Counted from the first letter of the stretch, positions 42,713-53,916 are shown. The stretch: 64,000 nucleotides of DNA from Chaetoceros tenuissimus (GCA_021927905.1 BLLK01000057.1:682001-746000); one strand, 5' to 3'. Numbers and translations are program-made. The notes: a model not told the origin generated them from the letters alone.

Positions 42713-42934
42713 ACTTTTCAGCAAAATACATCACACAGTATGTGAAACAGTTGCAGTGGTCATAGCCATGAGTATCATTAGGCTCCATATCATATTATAG
42801 CAAAGAATAATGTAAATTGCCATGACCAATTGATGAATGTAATAATTAATAAAATATTCCAATGATTGAGTGTATGGTATTATTATACTTTAGAATAAAA
42901 TATTATGTTCGTATGTTTAAACGTCAGCAGTATT
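42713..42934. repeat. Duplicated LRR_5 3' flank
   Basis: Matches 48940-49130 in the same orientation: CTTTTCAGC(A/G)AAATACATCAC, CATGACCAATTGATGAAT and GTATGTTTAAAC are shared, including the region just after the LRR_5 stop codons. So the genes ending at 42935 and 49131 were duplicated with their 3' flanks. Confidence 0.75.
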
Positions 42935-43782
42935 CTAAACATTTTCGCCCATCATCTGCAAGACATATTTCTCAATGACTTCCTTCTCGCTCACATTAGC
43001 ATATGGGTTCTCCTTCAAGTATCGTGACGGAGTGATGCCGATACTATTCTCTACCTGAATGCCTTTGGTCCTCCTTTTTCCTTCATAGTATCGAGAATCA
43101 TTTCTAGAGTCGGTTCGAAAGAGGAGCAGACTCTATGCAAAGCAAATTCGTCGCCATTGTTGATATTCTTGTTCCATTCATTGAATTCTCGAGCGTTAAA
43201 CTCAGTATAAGGAGATCTATCCATTATTTTTGTTTCGTGACAAACAATATTCACATTTCCTAGCTCTGTATCTTGTGGAATATTCAAAATGATTAGCTCA
43301 CGACAACCTTGAAATGCCCAGTTTTTAATCTCTCTGCATCTCGGTGGAATGAAGACACTAGAAAGGTCGCAACATTTGAATGCACTTCCTCCAATGAATT
43401 GTAAGTTAAGAGGCCACTCTATAAATTCTAACTTCATGCAACAGCCAAAAGCACTTCCCTCAATCCTGATTACAGTATTTGAAAAGATGACTCTCTTAAT
43501 GTTGCAGCAATACCAGAAAGTGCGCTCTGCAATGTGAGTGATGCCATCTTCAACAATTACCTGTTGCCATGATAGTCTTTCTTTCCAGTATCTCTTGCAT
43601 TCAAGTGAAAGATCCCAATTTTGCCAATCATCACCAATTTCATCTTCGGTACGGTATCTCCCTTCTTCTTGATCTAATTCAAATTTTTTATCAAGCCATT
43701 CACAAAGCAGTTCATGATTGAAGAGTGGCTTCGATCCGTCGTAGAAGAGAGTCACGAGACCGTCAACTGTAGCGACTCTCAT
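42935..43782 (-). pseudogene. LRR_5 gene with a one-base deletion near the C-terminus
   Basis: Starts MRVATVDGLVTLFYDG at an ATG. LRR_5 repeats (AFGCCMKLEFIEWPLNLQFI, SSVFIPPRCREIKNWAF) and the first part of the C-terminal domain (WNKNINNGDEFALHRVCSS) are intact. At KAF the paralogues read AAG-GTA; here one A is missing, giving AGG-TAG and a stop at 43051-43053. In the shifted frame the remaining ~39 codons are perfect family sequence (IGITPSRYLKENPY, KYVLQMMG) to a stop at 42935. One base explains everything, so it is either a very young pseudogene or an assembly error. As it stands, the protein is 243 residues and lacks the IGITPS segment. Confidence 0.8.
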
Positions 43783-44158
43783 GATAAAGAATAAACTTTT
43801 TGAGTTTATAAAAAATAATGTTGGACTGAATGTAAGAAGAGCTTCTCAAGCGAGCGAGCGAGCGAGCGAGAAGGTTGCTTCTTGACTTCAAGATGTGTCA
43901 AAGAAAGATGGATATGGACCCATTCTATTGACTCACATCAAATATGCAGTTATATATATGTGCTGCATTATTATATGATACATAAGGGAAGAAGACTAGT
44001 CTCTCTTTTGAATGTTGAGATGCTATCAATAGGAGTCGAATTGATGTCGATGAGTTTTGCTGTTTTGCGTTTTGCTGCATTTTCGCACAATGACGAGCAG
44101 TGATGACGTCTCAAAGTTCTCTTACATTTGGTAGCTAGACGGCGAGCCAAAAAGAGAG
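43783..44158. promoter_or_regulatory. Promoter of the frameshifted LRR_5 gene, with GAGC repeat
   Basis: Inverted copy of the promoter before the gene at 5152 (shared blocks around 43910-44010 and the GGACTGAA/TTATAAA element at 43800-43830). Contains (GAGC)5 at 43851-43870, where the other copy has a single CTCTCGCTT, so the tetranucleotide expanded here. The right part should also hold the promoter of the plus-strand gene starting at 44159. Confidence 0.5.
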
Positions 44159-45240
44159 ATGATCATCAATCACCATCACGAAGACGATGTCGTTGCGAAG
44201 TCCAACGATAAATGCGCAGACTCTTTTATGAACTCTGACATAGTGCAGTACTCAACCTCGGAGAAATATGGAATTGACTATCAATCAAGTTCTGGAAATG
44301 TGCAGGCATCTTTGAGTTATCCTTACATTCCACAAATGGTATTGATGTATACCTGTCTTGCTATTATTTGAACCTGTCTTGCTATTATTTGATCTTTTGT
44401 TTCACATGGTGTTAAGAATTGCTTTGACTGCTGCGCAGACAATGGATACAACAACAAAACAGAGCTCTTTGAATGTGCACAGATTGGAAATTCTGGACTT
44501 GAAATTCTATGTTTTGTTGAAGTGTGGACGTGCACTCTCATCAACTTGTTTGGATTACTTTGCTTCCTTGGAAGTGTATACAAAACAGTGGTAAAGCATT
44601 GGTAGACCTGAGAAATCTCTTGGAACTTTTCGCAGAAGATCCAGACCTTGAAGGTGTAAGTGATGCTATCGGATCACTAAGATACAATGACAGTGAGCTT
44701 GATATTGCAGTGAAATTTGATAGTGTCATTATTAAATATTTTAGTCTGGGGGATCATTAAGAATTCAAGGTAGTGTCATTCAAGATGAAGAAAGTTGTAG
44801 GAGCTGGTAGTTCCTTTTTTAAGCATTTCAATCCAAAAGAGTCTTTGAGAAATGATCGGAATAGTTATACAATCTATTAGAGAGGGTCGTCATGAATTGA
44901 TCGGAGTAGTTCTACAATCTATCCAAAGAGATGTAGTTGACTCAGAGTTGGATAAAGTCTCTGGTCAATCAATTGATAGTTTCTGCTCATTGTCTCGGGG
45001 ATGAGACCTATTGGTTGGTGATTGAAGATTAAAATCCTCCAAAGGCATAAGGGAGGGCACCACAATTGTTAAAGTTCTGTGGAAAGACTCGCCAATTGTG
45101 GTATTTGACAAGACAATTTCTGTGCTGGATATTATCACTGAGAATTCCATTCAACAGGTTCTTGATGTGCTTGGACAAGAAGATTGTATCCCACTCACCA
45201 GAGTTAGAGTGACCAGGCTTCTTGTGTATTGAATCCAGTA
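44159..45240 (+). pseudogene. Decayed two-or-more-exon hypothetical gene
   Basis: Exon 1 (44159-44338) starts at an ATG (MIINHHHEDDVVAKSNDKCA). A 100-bp GT..AG intron in phase 0 (44339-44438) contains a 21-bp tandem duplication. Exon 2 continues TMDTTTKQSSLNVHRLEI to about 44590. A +1 shift is then needed to reach GKALVDLRNLLELFAEDPDL, which ends at a stop at 44760. Coding-like pieces persist beyond (GRHELIGVVLQSIQRDVVDS, then TIVKVLWKDSPIVVFDKTIS) to about 45240. I do not recognise the protein. The part after 44860 lies in the 1248-bp tandem duplication and recurs at 46108-46490. Confidence 0.4.
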
Positions 45241-46107
45241 ATGGAAAACTGAATTCAAGAGGCACTTGATGTACTTGGGCAGGAACATACTTGCCTAGAC
45301 ATCAGATACAGAATAGAAACAACCTTATTGAAGGGGGTTGCAAGAACTATTACTTTGTGATGCTTGGGTGCATAAGTCGATAAAAAGCACTCTTGCATTA
45401 GGTTTGACAACCTAGTCGAGAATAGGACCTAAACTGTGAAGACCAGTTTTTTGACGCGAAATCCAGAAAGTATACTGAAGCTTTGCATATTAGACTGAGA
45501 ACTGACTTATGAGGAAAGCAATGACCAAGCAAATCAGATTTGAAGTTTAGTAAGGTTACTACGACTTTCACATTTTTTGAGGTGTCTTCGCAATCTCCAA
45601 GATTTGCTAGGGGAGTGAGGTCAACCTTTAGCCCACCCCCAACTAATATGAAATGGACCTCTTGAGGGAAGTTCCAAGTTGTGGCTATCAGTTGAATATC
45701 ACATGTTTGAGATATGCAGTGGACAGAATACATCTGTTAATAGTAGTTTAATTTTATAAGTATGTTGTGTATGTCCCAGATAATCTAATCCTTGTAATAT
45801 ATAAACAATAAGAAACAATTCGAAGAAAATGAAATATTTAAATAGTTAATCAACCTTTCTTTTCTTTTGAACAGTTTCTGCTTCTGCCTCTTGCTCTGCT
45901 TTGGCTTTTTTTTCCATACAAGTTTTGACACTATTCAAACTTTTTTCTTTTCTTTCCTTAGCAGTTTTGGTGGCTTCCCTTTTCTTCATTCCATCTACAA
46001 TCATCAGCTTCGACACACATTTTCGATAATGCTCAATCAGGCCTCTTCTTGGGTCTTTTGAAGTCTTCTTTGCATGCGTGATATGGTTCCGACAGTAGAG
46101 GCAAGGT
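44860..46107. repeat. 1248-bp tandem duplication, left unit
   Basis: Repeated without visible length change in the adjacent right unit; the only difference I could find is one T/A change (TTTTTTTT here, TTTATTTT there). The unit carries the 3' part of the decayed plus-strand gene, intergenic sequence, and the last ~87 codons of the minus-strand oxygenase-like gene. The junction has 2-bp microhomology (AA). Confidence 0.97.
45846..46107 (-). pseudogene. 3'-terminal fragment of the oxygenase-like gene
   Basis: Left-unit copy of the last ~87 codons of the gene at 47094-48026, including the second half of its C-terminal zinc-finger-like motif and the Lys-rich tail, in the same frame with one replacement (Asn to Lys). 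It has no start and no catalytic domain. Created by the tandem duplication. Confidence 0.9.
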
Positions 46108-47355
46108 AATAGTTATACAATCTATTAGAGAGGGTCGTCATGAATTGATCGGAGTAGTTCTACAATCTATCCAAAGAGATGTAGTTGACTCAGAGTTGGA
46201 TAAAGTCTCTGGTCAATCAATTGATAGTTTCTGCTCATTGTCTCGGGGATGAGACCTATTGGTTGGTGATTGAAGATTAAAATCCTCCAAAGGCATAAGG
46301 GAGGGCACCACAATTGTTAAAGTTCTGTGGAAAGACTCGCCAATTGTGGTATTTGACAAGACAATTTCTGTGCTGGATATTATCACTGAGAATTCCATTC
46401 AACAGGTTCTTGATGTGCTTGGACAAGAAGATTGTATCCCACTCACCAGAGTTAGAGTGACCAGGCTTCTTGTGTATTGAATCCAGTAATGGAAAACTGA
46501 ATTCAAGAGGCACTTGATGTACTTGGGCAGGAACATACTTGCCTAGACATCAGATACAGAATAGAAACAACCTTATTGAAGGGGGTTGCAAGAACTATTA
46601 CTTTGTGATGCTTGGGTGCATAAGTCGATAAAAAGCACTCTTGCATTAGGTTTGACAACCTAGTCGAGAATAGGACCTAAACTGTGAAGACCAGTTTTTT
46701 GACGCGAAATCCAGAAAGTATACTGAAGCTTTGCATATTAGACTGAGAACTGACTTATGAGGAAAGCAATGACCAAGCAAATCAGATTTGAAGTTTAGTA
46801 AGGTTACTACGACTTTCACATTTTTTGAGGTGTCTTCGCAATCTCCAAGATTTGCTAGGGGAGTGAGGTCAACCTTTAGCCCACCCCCAACTAATATGAA
46901 ATGGACCTCTTGAGGGAAGTTCCAAGTTGTGGCTATCAGTTGAATATCACATGTTTGAGATATGCAGTGGACAGAATACATCTGTTAATAGTAGTTTAAT
47001 TTTATAAGTATGTTGTGTATGTCCCAGATAATCTAATCCTTGTAATATATAAACAATAAGAAACAATTCGAAGAAAATGAAATATTTAAATAGTTAATCA
47101 ACCTTTCTTTTCTTTTGAACAGTTTCTGCTTCTGCCTCTTGCTCTGCTTTGGCTTTATTTTCCATACAAGTTTTGACACTATTCAAACTTTTTTCTTTTC
47201 TTTCCTTAGCAGTTTTGGTGGCTTCCCTTTTCTTCATTCCATCTACAATCATCAGCTTCGACACACATTTTCGATAATGCTCAATCAGGCCTCTTCTTGG
47301 GTCTTTTGAAGTCTTCTTTGCATGCGTGATATGGTTCCGACAGTAGAGGCAAGGT
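46108..47355. repeat. 1248-bp tandem duplication, right unit
   Basis: Second unit of the duplication. Its right end lies inside the intact oxygenase-like gene, so this unit supplies that gene's real 3' end and UTR. Confidence 0.97.
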
Positions 47356-48026
47356 AAGTGAATTTTATCATCGTCCTTGTTTTTGTTTGTAAAATGAATT
47401 ACATCACCTCCAAGTTCTTTCTCATCTTTTGGTGTCCCCAAGAAATAGAATCGAAAGTTATCCTTTTCAAAGGCTGAGCCAGCGTGTTCACAGCTATCCT
47501 GAAAGACAATCATTGATGCAGGTGTAATTTTGATAGAGACCTCAGCATTACTAGGAGCCTGCATTTTCACATCAAAGGTAGTATTGTTCATGATCGAAAA
47601 GATTACAGTGTACCGTTTGCCTGGCTTGTCAGGGTAATGATCGTGATGAAACCTCTGCTGTTTACATCCTGCTGAAGCCTTCAAAACAAGAAATTTACTA
47701 ATTTGAAGGGTTGGATTAATTGATTTCAACATTCTGGTAACATCTTTCCAAATACAATTAAACCATGTATGTCTTTTCATTTCTTCTACTTCAATCTGCT
47801 TAAATACTCGGCTCTCTCCTGATTTAGACACAGCCCCTGATGGAGTCTGTCTCAATAATTCATATTTCTTATCTTTTTGAAATAGAGATTCACTGAACTT
47901 ACATGCAGTGGTGAGATATGCAAACTTTGTTTTGGTCTTGTATTGACTTCCTAGGTCAACTATATCACAGGGCAGAATGCCTGGTTTGAAGTTATCACCT
48001 CTATATGGATCCTCTTTTTTAGGCAT
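47094..48026 (-). CDS. 2OG-Fe(II)-oxygenase-like protein with C-terminal zinc motif
   Basis: 310 residues from an ATG (MPKKEDPYRGDNFKPGILPC), no intron. Residues 110-197 have the beta-helix pattern: FLVLKASAGCKQQRFHHDHY with H127-x-D129, RYTVIFSIMN, ITPASMIVFQDSCEHAGSAF with distal H181, and R192 in NFRFYFLG. These fit the Fe(II) triad and the 2-oxoglutarate-binding Arg of the dioxygenase superfamily. Residues 226-254 (CLYCRNHITHAKK, then LIEHYRKC) form a possible C2-H-H-C zinc finger. The tail is Lys/Glu-rich. A nuclear protein or nucleic-acid modifier is plausible but unproven. It shares the overall design, but little sequence, with the gene at 24165-25572. Its 3' end is inside a fresh tandem duplication. 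Confidence 0.65.
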   Translation of the reverse strand: MPKKEDPYRGDNFKPGILPCDIVDLGSQYKTKTKFAYLTTACKFSESLFQKDKKYELLRQTPSGAVSKSGESRVFKQIEVEEMKRHTWFNCIWKDVTRMLKSINPTLQISKFLVLKASAGCKQQRFHHDHYPDKPGKRYTVIFSIMNNTTFDVKMQAPSNAEVSIKITPASMIVFQDSCEHAGSAFEKDNFRFYFLGTPKDEKELGGDVIHFTNKNKDDDKIHLPCLYCRNHITHAKKTSKDPRRGLIEHYRKCVSKLMIVDGMKKREATKTAKERKEKSLNSVKTCMENKAKAEQEAEAETVQKKRKVD

Positions 48027-49130
48027 TGCTGATTTTTTGTATGGTGCCAGCTATATCTCCTTTGTGTGATCCTGAATATATTGAATTTAGTTGCTACATA
48101 CAAAAAGAGGATTTTTAATTACTACAATTAATGGTTGGCAAGTACATTAATGATAAATGGCTAGAAGAAGAAAGATATTGGTCATTAAATAGCAATGTGG
48201 AATTGGATCATCATAATGTGACATTTCGACCAAATAAGGAGGAAAGGAGAAAGAGAGCAAAAGATTTGGAACCATCCTCGAGATAGAAGATAGAAGAGAG
48301 ATACAAAAGATACTTTTCCATAGCTAGTAGGGAGCTTTGTTTTCTTTCCTCACTCAATATTTCAAAGCAATAGCTAAGGGAATCGAAACGAGGCATTCAA
48401 ATACTAAGAAACATGCAGAAGATATGATGTCAACTACGGCGTCAAGGATCATGAAAAGTAGCAGCATAAATATATCAAGTGATGGATGCAGTTAGCATGT
48501 TTGCAACTTCTATATCTACAACTACACAGGATCAAATCGTACCACAATTCAGCACATGTATCTCAGACAATGTACAACAATTTCCATATTGGTTCTGTCT
48601 TGGTGTTGTTTCAATTTCTTGTCCTCGTTTGCAGCAACAGCAACGATACTAATACCAACATGGGAATCACAAAAAATTAAGATACACTTCAGCTTAGTTG
48701 CCAAGCATGATAGGGATAAACCTTTCAAGAGAATAGAAATATGGATTGGGTTAAAGACGTAAAGGACATACTGAGTAGGTTTGAGCAATCTATATAACTA
48801 GGAGAGGTCAGAATTATGTTTCGACACTTTCACTTCTTGCACAGAGAAGACGGATACTACTATACAATATATATTTTAGTGCCACCGTAGGCTACTGTGG
48901 TCGCAAGCTCCAAACAATACAAATAACATTAATTTCCATGCTTTTCAGCGAAATACATCACACAGTATTAGAGTTCTTTATGTATCATATCATAGCAAAG
49001 AATAATAGAAACTGTCATGACCAATTGATGAATTTAACAATTTGCAAAGAAAGAATTATCAATCTAAAATAATCAAATCATTATGTGTATGGTTTTATGA
49101 TACTTTATGATAAATACTATGTTTGTATGT
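48027..49130. other. Intergenic with two repeated segments
   Basis: No gene seen. About 48303-48437 (AGATACTTTTCCATA to ATGATGTCAACTAC) recurs at 50557-50682 in the same orientation. The segment 48940-49130 is the LRR_5 3' flank also present at 42713-42934. Open frames here lack protein character. Confidence 0.5.
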
Positions 49131-49958
49131 TTAAACTTCAGCAGTATTAGATACTTCGCCCATCATCTGCAAGACATATTTTTCAATGACTTCCTTCTCC
49201 GTTACTTTAGCATATGGGTTCTCATTCAAGTATCGTGATGGAGTGATGCCGATGCTATTCTTTACCTTGAATGCCTTTGGTCCTCCCTTTTCCTTCATAG
49301 TATCAAGGATTAAATCTAAAGTCGGTTCGAAAGAGGCACAGACTCTATGCAAAGCGAATTTGTCATCATTGTTGATATTCTTTAGCCATACACCCACTCC
49401 TCTGTCTGCTCGTCGATGCGGATATTTAGAACAAAGTACAGTAAAACGAATGATCCAGTGTGGCTCAACCAGCTTTGTTCTCTGTGGAATATTCAAAATT
49501 TCCAAGTTCCTGTTGTAAGCGAATGCCCAATATCTAATCTCAATACATCTTGGCGGGACAAAGGCACTTGAAAGGTTACAATTGGAGAATGCATTCTCTC
49601 CGATGAATCGTAAATTGATGGATAGTTTGATAGATGTAAGACTTTTGCAATAAATGAAAGCAGATCTTCCAATCCAGTTGGCGGTATTTGAAAAGATGAC
49701 TCTTTGGATGTTCTGGCAATGGTGAAAAGTATATTCAGGAATGCTGCTGACACCATGGACAACAATTACCTGCTGCCAAGAAAGTCTCTCTTTCCAATAG
49801 TTCTTGCATTCATCAGATACATTCAATCTTTCCCAATCATCTTGATTCCTAGGAGGATCACGGTGGTTCCGCCACTCTTCACTCAGTTCTTGATTGTAGA
49901 GTTTCTTTGTACCGTCGTAATAAAGAGTCACGAGACCGTCAACTAAAGCAACCCTCAT
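49131..49958 (-). CDS. BspA-type leucine-rich repeat (LRR_5) protein
   Basis: 275 residues from the ATG giving MRVALVDGLVTLYYDG; four codons upstream there is only a TTG. LRR_5 repeats at about 70-170 (AFIYCKSLTSIKLSINLRFI, SSAFVPPRCIEIRYWAF). The C-terminal family domain (WLKNINNDDKFALHRVCASF, IGITPSRYLNENPYAKV) ends MMGEVSNTAEV, one residue different from the gene at 3136. So these two genes on opposite strands, 46 kb apart, share a recent origin in the C-terminal part, while their upstream regions differ; this promoter instead resembles that of the gene at 7144. Likely a soluble protein-binding protein. Confidence 0.88.
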   Translation of the reverse strand: MRVALVDGLVTLYYDGTKKLYNQELSEEWRNHRDPPRNQDDWERLNVSDECKNYWKERLSWQQVIVVHGVSSIPEYTFHHCQNIQRVIFSNTANWIGRSAFIYCKSLTSIKLSINLRFIGENAFSNCNLSSAFVPPRCIEIRYWAFAYNRNLEILNIPQRTKLVEPHWIIRFTVLCSKYPHRRADRGVGVWLKNINNDDKFALHRVCASFEPTLDLILDTMKEKGGPKAFKVKNSIGITPSRYLNENPYAKVTEKEVIEKYVLQMMGEVSNTAEV

Positions 49959-51239
49959 GATGAAGAACAACAGATATACTTATATATTTGGCGGAAATGA
50001 AATTGCAGTGGAAATATAAATATTTATGATCAGGAATAGAATTTGACTGAAAAGAAACTTTGCGAAATGTATCTCGATGTGTCTAAATGATGTAAATCGA
50101 CCATTCTATTATCAACGACAAAGTACGTTAGAGTGACCCCGTAGGGGTTCGCATCCATCAACAAAGTTGAAAATTTGATGCCAAGGAAATCAGTGTGAAG
50201 TATGTACGTAGTCTATATTCAACCAATAAGAAAAATCAAATGCATTTGAATACTTGAAGAGTAATAGAAAGTTGTATGGAAAGCACAAATGTAGCAATAA
50301 ATATATTTAAAAAAATACAAAACCCACACACCTAATAGAAGAAGAGGAAGACAATGATGAGATCTTACAGACGATAAATAGGAGGCGCTGATAGAAAGAG
50401 TCGAGTCAGAGAATGGATATTTGGTGGCTTTGGAGGATAGCACTATAAAGGATTTAGAGCTGAATGTTAGACTATGCATTTTCATCCATCCTCGAACTCG
50501 AAACTCGACTCGAGATAAGATACATGATACGCTCACATGATCATGTGATTACACACAAAAGATGCTTTTCCATATTAGGGAAGCTTTGCTTTCTTTCCTC
50601 AATATTTCAAAACAATAGCTAAGGAAATCGAAACGAGGCATTCAAATACTAAGAAACATGCAGAAGATATGATGTCAACTACCAAGCGATTAGCATGGAG
50701 ATATCATGGCTGCGCCAGAAGGATTTGTTCGGGCATATGATGAATGGAGTATATGAATCAAACAGTAAACTTGCCTCGAACATTGAATTTCTGCATGATG
50801 CAATTAATGTTTCAAGAATCGTTTTTGTCGAAACTGGATCAAAGATCTTCTTATGCTTAAGAAAATGATGTGCTGAGCAATTAGCAAAGGTTGATGAAAG
50901 TAAACTGCAGCTGTAGTCAGAACAAGAAAATCTGAATATTTTGATGATGAATTAGAGCACTAGGTCCTCTAAAATCAGCATTACCTTAGGAGCTATCTTC
51001 TGCGACAGTCGTATATAAGTGATCAAAATGCATTTTGACCATAGCATCAGTGCATTGCTGTATACAAATACTTTTGGAATCGTCCCTACTACATACTATG
51101 TAGTTAAAAATAAGAAGATTTACTTCGGATCTACAGCTATTCAGTCTCTATTTTATTTCTACAAAGCTTACAACAAGTCGAAAATGTAATGCCTAAATAT
51201 TACCACCCTTCATTCTGTATCGAGAGGAATTTGCAGAGT
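49959..51239. other. Intergenic, no gene seen
   Basis: The left end carries the CAGTC promoter element of the LRR_5 gene (near 50042-50060). CCCCGTAGGGG near 50138 is a small hairpin. The segment 50557-50682 repeats 48303-48437. Otherwise no convincing gene on either strand. Confidence 0.45.
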
Positions 51240-52015
51240 TTATTCTTCCTGGTCGTCTGCAATATTGAGTCCATCCAGTAAAGCTGCAGCCTCTTCTCCA
51301 GGATTATTCTGTTCATGCAGTAAAGCTGCAGCCTCTTCCTGTGGATTCCTAGCATTAGGCCAAGAGCGAGAGTTGACAGACTCTTCTCCATCAGATCTAT
51401 CATCAAAGAAATCATCAAGTTCGTTGTTGGGAGCAACGTCAAAGACATTATCTTCTTCATCAAGATCAAGTTCGTCATCACCACGAGGAGCATCGTCAAG
51501 TGCATCATCTTCTCCATCAGGTTCATCATTAGGAGCACCATTCAAACCTCGGTTCCTTTCAAGGAGATGCTGATAGGTAAAGCAAAATACCACTGCCAAC
51601 CCAGGATTTGCAAATATCATAGAATATGCTCTTTCCAATCCTACTGTTGTATGGACAGAATGATTATTGGCAGAAAAAACAACACGGTTTGGCTCCTCTG
51701 GTAAAATTTGAGGTACAAGATAGAGAGAACTTCTAATAATCTCTGTGCAGCGCCCTACCGTCTCGTTTACTTGTAAAAAATGGATTCTATCATCAGCTTC
51801 ACAAAAATAAGCTTGAATGGAATGATTGGGATTGCCAACTAGGACCCATTGGTTTCGAGAAGGACTGAAACGAAAGACCTGAAAAACAAATAAAGAGTAA
51901 GTAAGTGCGAGATCGCAAAAGAAGCTTAGAATACTAGAGAAATGAATTGCATAAGACATACTTCTTCTACTACAATTGTAATTCGCCTGAGTCCTTCATT
52001 GTTTTGAGGTTCCAT
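51240..52015 (-). CDS. Two-exon acidic hypothetical protein
   Basis: Exon 1 (52015-51962) encodes MEPQNNEGLRRITIVVEE. An 83-bp intron (GTATGT..TTTTTCAG, phase 0) follows, and exon 2 (51878-51240) begins VFRFSPSRNQWVLVGN. Total 230 residues. The first ~115 residues look like a compact mixed-beta domain (IQAYFCEADDRIHFLQV, VVFSANNHSVHTTVGLERAY). The rest is a strongly acidic tail (GDDELDLDEEDNVFD). It ends with two copies of a short repeat, QEEAAALLHEQNN and GEEAAALLDGLN, likely a short amphipathic helix. Not recognised as a known family. The acidic tail suggests a chromatin, chaperone or RNP partner, by composition only. Confidence 0.62.
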
Positions 52016-52505
52016 TGCAAGGATATGAGACGATAACGAGCTGATTGATGAGCTTCAAAGGCGTTGTAATTGATGTTTGGTACTTTTTATGAGAAATCCT
52101 GATAGAAACTACTGGATTTTCTTACAACCACGCCTGCCTGCAACGTGGAAAGGCCATTGTTTAAATCGAGTCTCTTTATATCGCGGTAGAAAATTCTTTC
52201 TATCTTGTTGATAATAAAGAGGCATAATGTTTATGTGAATGAAAGCGTGAGATAAGAAAATGAAAGGAGTTCCCATGAAATTTTGAACGTGTTTTCGAAA
52301 TGAAGAGGCATATTGTATATGTGAATGAAAGCGTGTGAAAAGAAAGAGAAGGAAATTTCCATGAAATTTTGAACTTTCAATTCACAATCCCATTGAACAA
52401 TCGTGAACTTCCATATGCTATTACTTTGTTGTCATTTCATCTCATAGTTCCATATCTCCAGCGATAATATAATAGTCTCTTCTAGCTCTAGTGTTCAAGA
52501 AAACA
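52016..52505. other. Intergenic with a short duplication
   Basis: No gene seen. Two related blocks, near 52218-52290 and 52300-52375 (GAGGCATA(A/T)TGT, ATGTGAATGAAAGCGTG, TTCCATGAAATTTTGAAC), form an imperfect tandem repeat of about 85 bp. Confidence 0.55.
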
Positions 52506-52748
52506 ATGACTTCTCTAGAGGAGATGCACAAGTTTAATTTTCTTCTTGAACTAAACGAGGTACCTGAATTAGCAGGATGGATGTGTGATGATATCTTCCC
52601 ACTCAAGGCTACAAGAAGTAATATAGGAACATGCAAGGCATACGCTAAAACTCTTGTTCATGATCTAGGCTTCTATAATAGAGTAATGATCACGACCTTT
52701 CTCACAAAAGAGAATATCGATTCCAATGATTTCGCATTTAAAATATAG
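52506..52748 (+). CDS. Small hypothetical ORF (80 residues)
   Basis: From the ATG giving MTSLEEMHKFNFLLELNEVP. The protein is predicted helical (AKTLVHDLGFYNRVMITTFL, then TKENIDSNDFAFKI) and could be a SAM-like or death-fold-like small helical bundle. That is a guess from hydrophobic spacing and the closing GF..., ENIDSNDF pattern. No promoter or homologue in the window. Confidence 0.35.
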   Translation: MTSLEEMHKFNFLLELNEVPELAGWMCDDIFPLKATRSNIGTCKAYAKTLVHDLGFYNRVMITTFLTKENIDSNDFAFKI

Positions 52749-53916
52749 AACATCGTGAAGATTTCAAACATTGCATATTGATATATGTTGTGAGTTTCCT
52801 TAAGATTATGGAAGCAGCGTAGAGCTCATAGAGTAGAATTATTGGTCTAGGACCCTAGCTCCCCTGATTACTTGAACCCATGTAAATATTCGTGTGAGTG
52901 GACAAACTCACAATCATTATCGATAATTACGGCAGACCGACAAGGGTGCTCAAAAACATAAAACACTAAATTCAAGTATTTCAATTGTAAATTTAAAATA
53001 GCTGATTGTTAGTATTATATTCACTGATAATGGGATGGTTCGTCGCATTCCCAAGCACTTCGACAGAAAAAATTGAAGCTCGAGAATCGAATCCTTTGAA
53101 AAGGCCTCAAGGGGGTTCTCATAATGAAACATGACACCAAGACCGAATCAAAAAGTGTATATACGAATTCAAATTCCCCTTTCGAATATTCTGATCTGCT
53201 TGCAATGCTTGTCTCTAAATTCGTAGTCAAGCTTTAAATGGATGCATAAAAACCTTCATATAGTTCTCAAACAGCCATGACTTTCTTATCTTTGCATTTC
53301 GTGCGATTTCTGCCTGATTTTCTTTCTTGGCTTGAATTCAAGCTCGTTGCCGCGATTCTTTTGATGCAAAAAGGTGATGGGTACCTTGGTTAGTAGTAGC
53401 ATGTATTGGGATACTAAAAGAATATGATCAAATTGAATTGATTTGCACATCATGAAAACATGTTAGCTAGACTGCACTCAACATGTGTATCTTTCAGCAA
53501 AACATTCGGCAATCTTGAAGAGGTAGGTCATTGTACACAAAAAAGAAAGGAAAGGGAGAGGGAGAGAAAGAGAGAGAAAGAGGAACTTTTGTGTACGTAT
53601 AAGATATACCAGGAATTTCTTAACAGCCACGACGCTCATTTTTCTATTCAATATATGTTTATTGAGGCTGCTTTATATAAGTAGATGCAACTGCAAATGA
53701 AGATAAATCATTGCACTTTCATTAGCTAGCTAGCTAGTCCCTCCTGACTTTGATTGAATTTCGACTGTTGTCAGCTGTGAGTGTTTCCATCAAGAAGACA
53801 TATCATGTCAGGTAGTTAGGAATAGGAAGAATGCATGGCATCTATCTTGTGCACTCCTTCCTAACGCATATAAACCCTGGTCTTCCCTTTGTATAGCCCT
53901 TATAATATTTTACAGC
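52749..53916. other. Intergenic, no gene seen
   Basis: AT-rich; open frames lack protein character. A purine run (AAAGAAAGGAAAGGGAGAGG, near 53541) and a short AGCT repeat (TAGCTAGCTAGCTAG near 53723) are the only simple features. The last ~100 bp should hold the promoter of the next LRR_5 gene. Confidence 0.42.

Noticed and set aside
45398-45733. 111-codon minus-strand frame in both 1248-bp units
   Set aside because: Duplicated with the unit and so not independent evidence; no family resemblance, non-canonical start.
50219-50536. 105-codon hydrophobic minus-strand frame
   Set aside because: Composition follows AT-rich sequence; no membrane-protein pattern, homologue or promoter.
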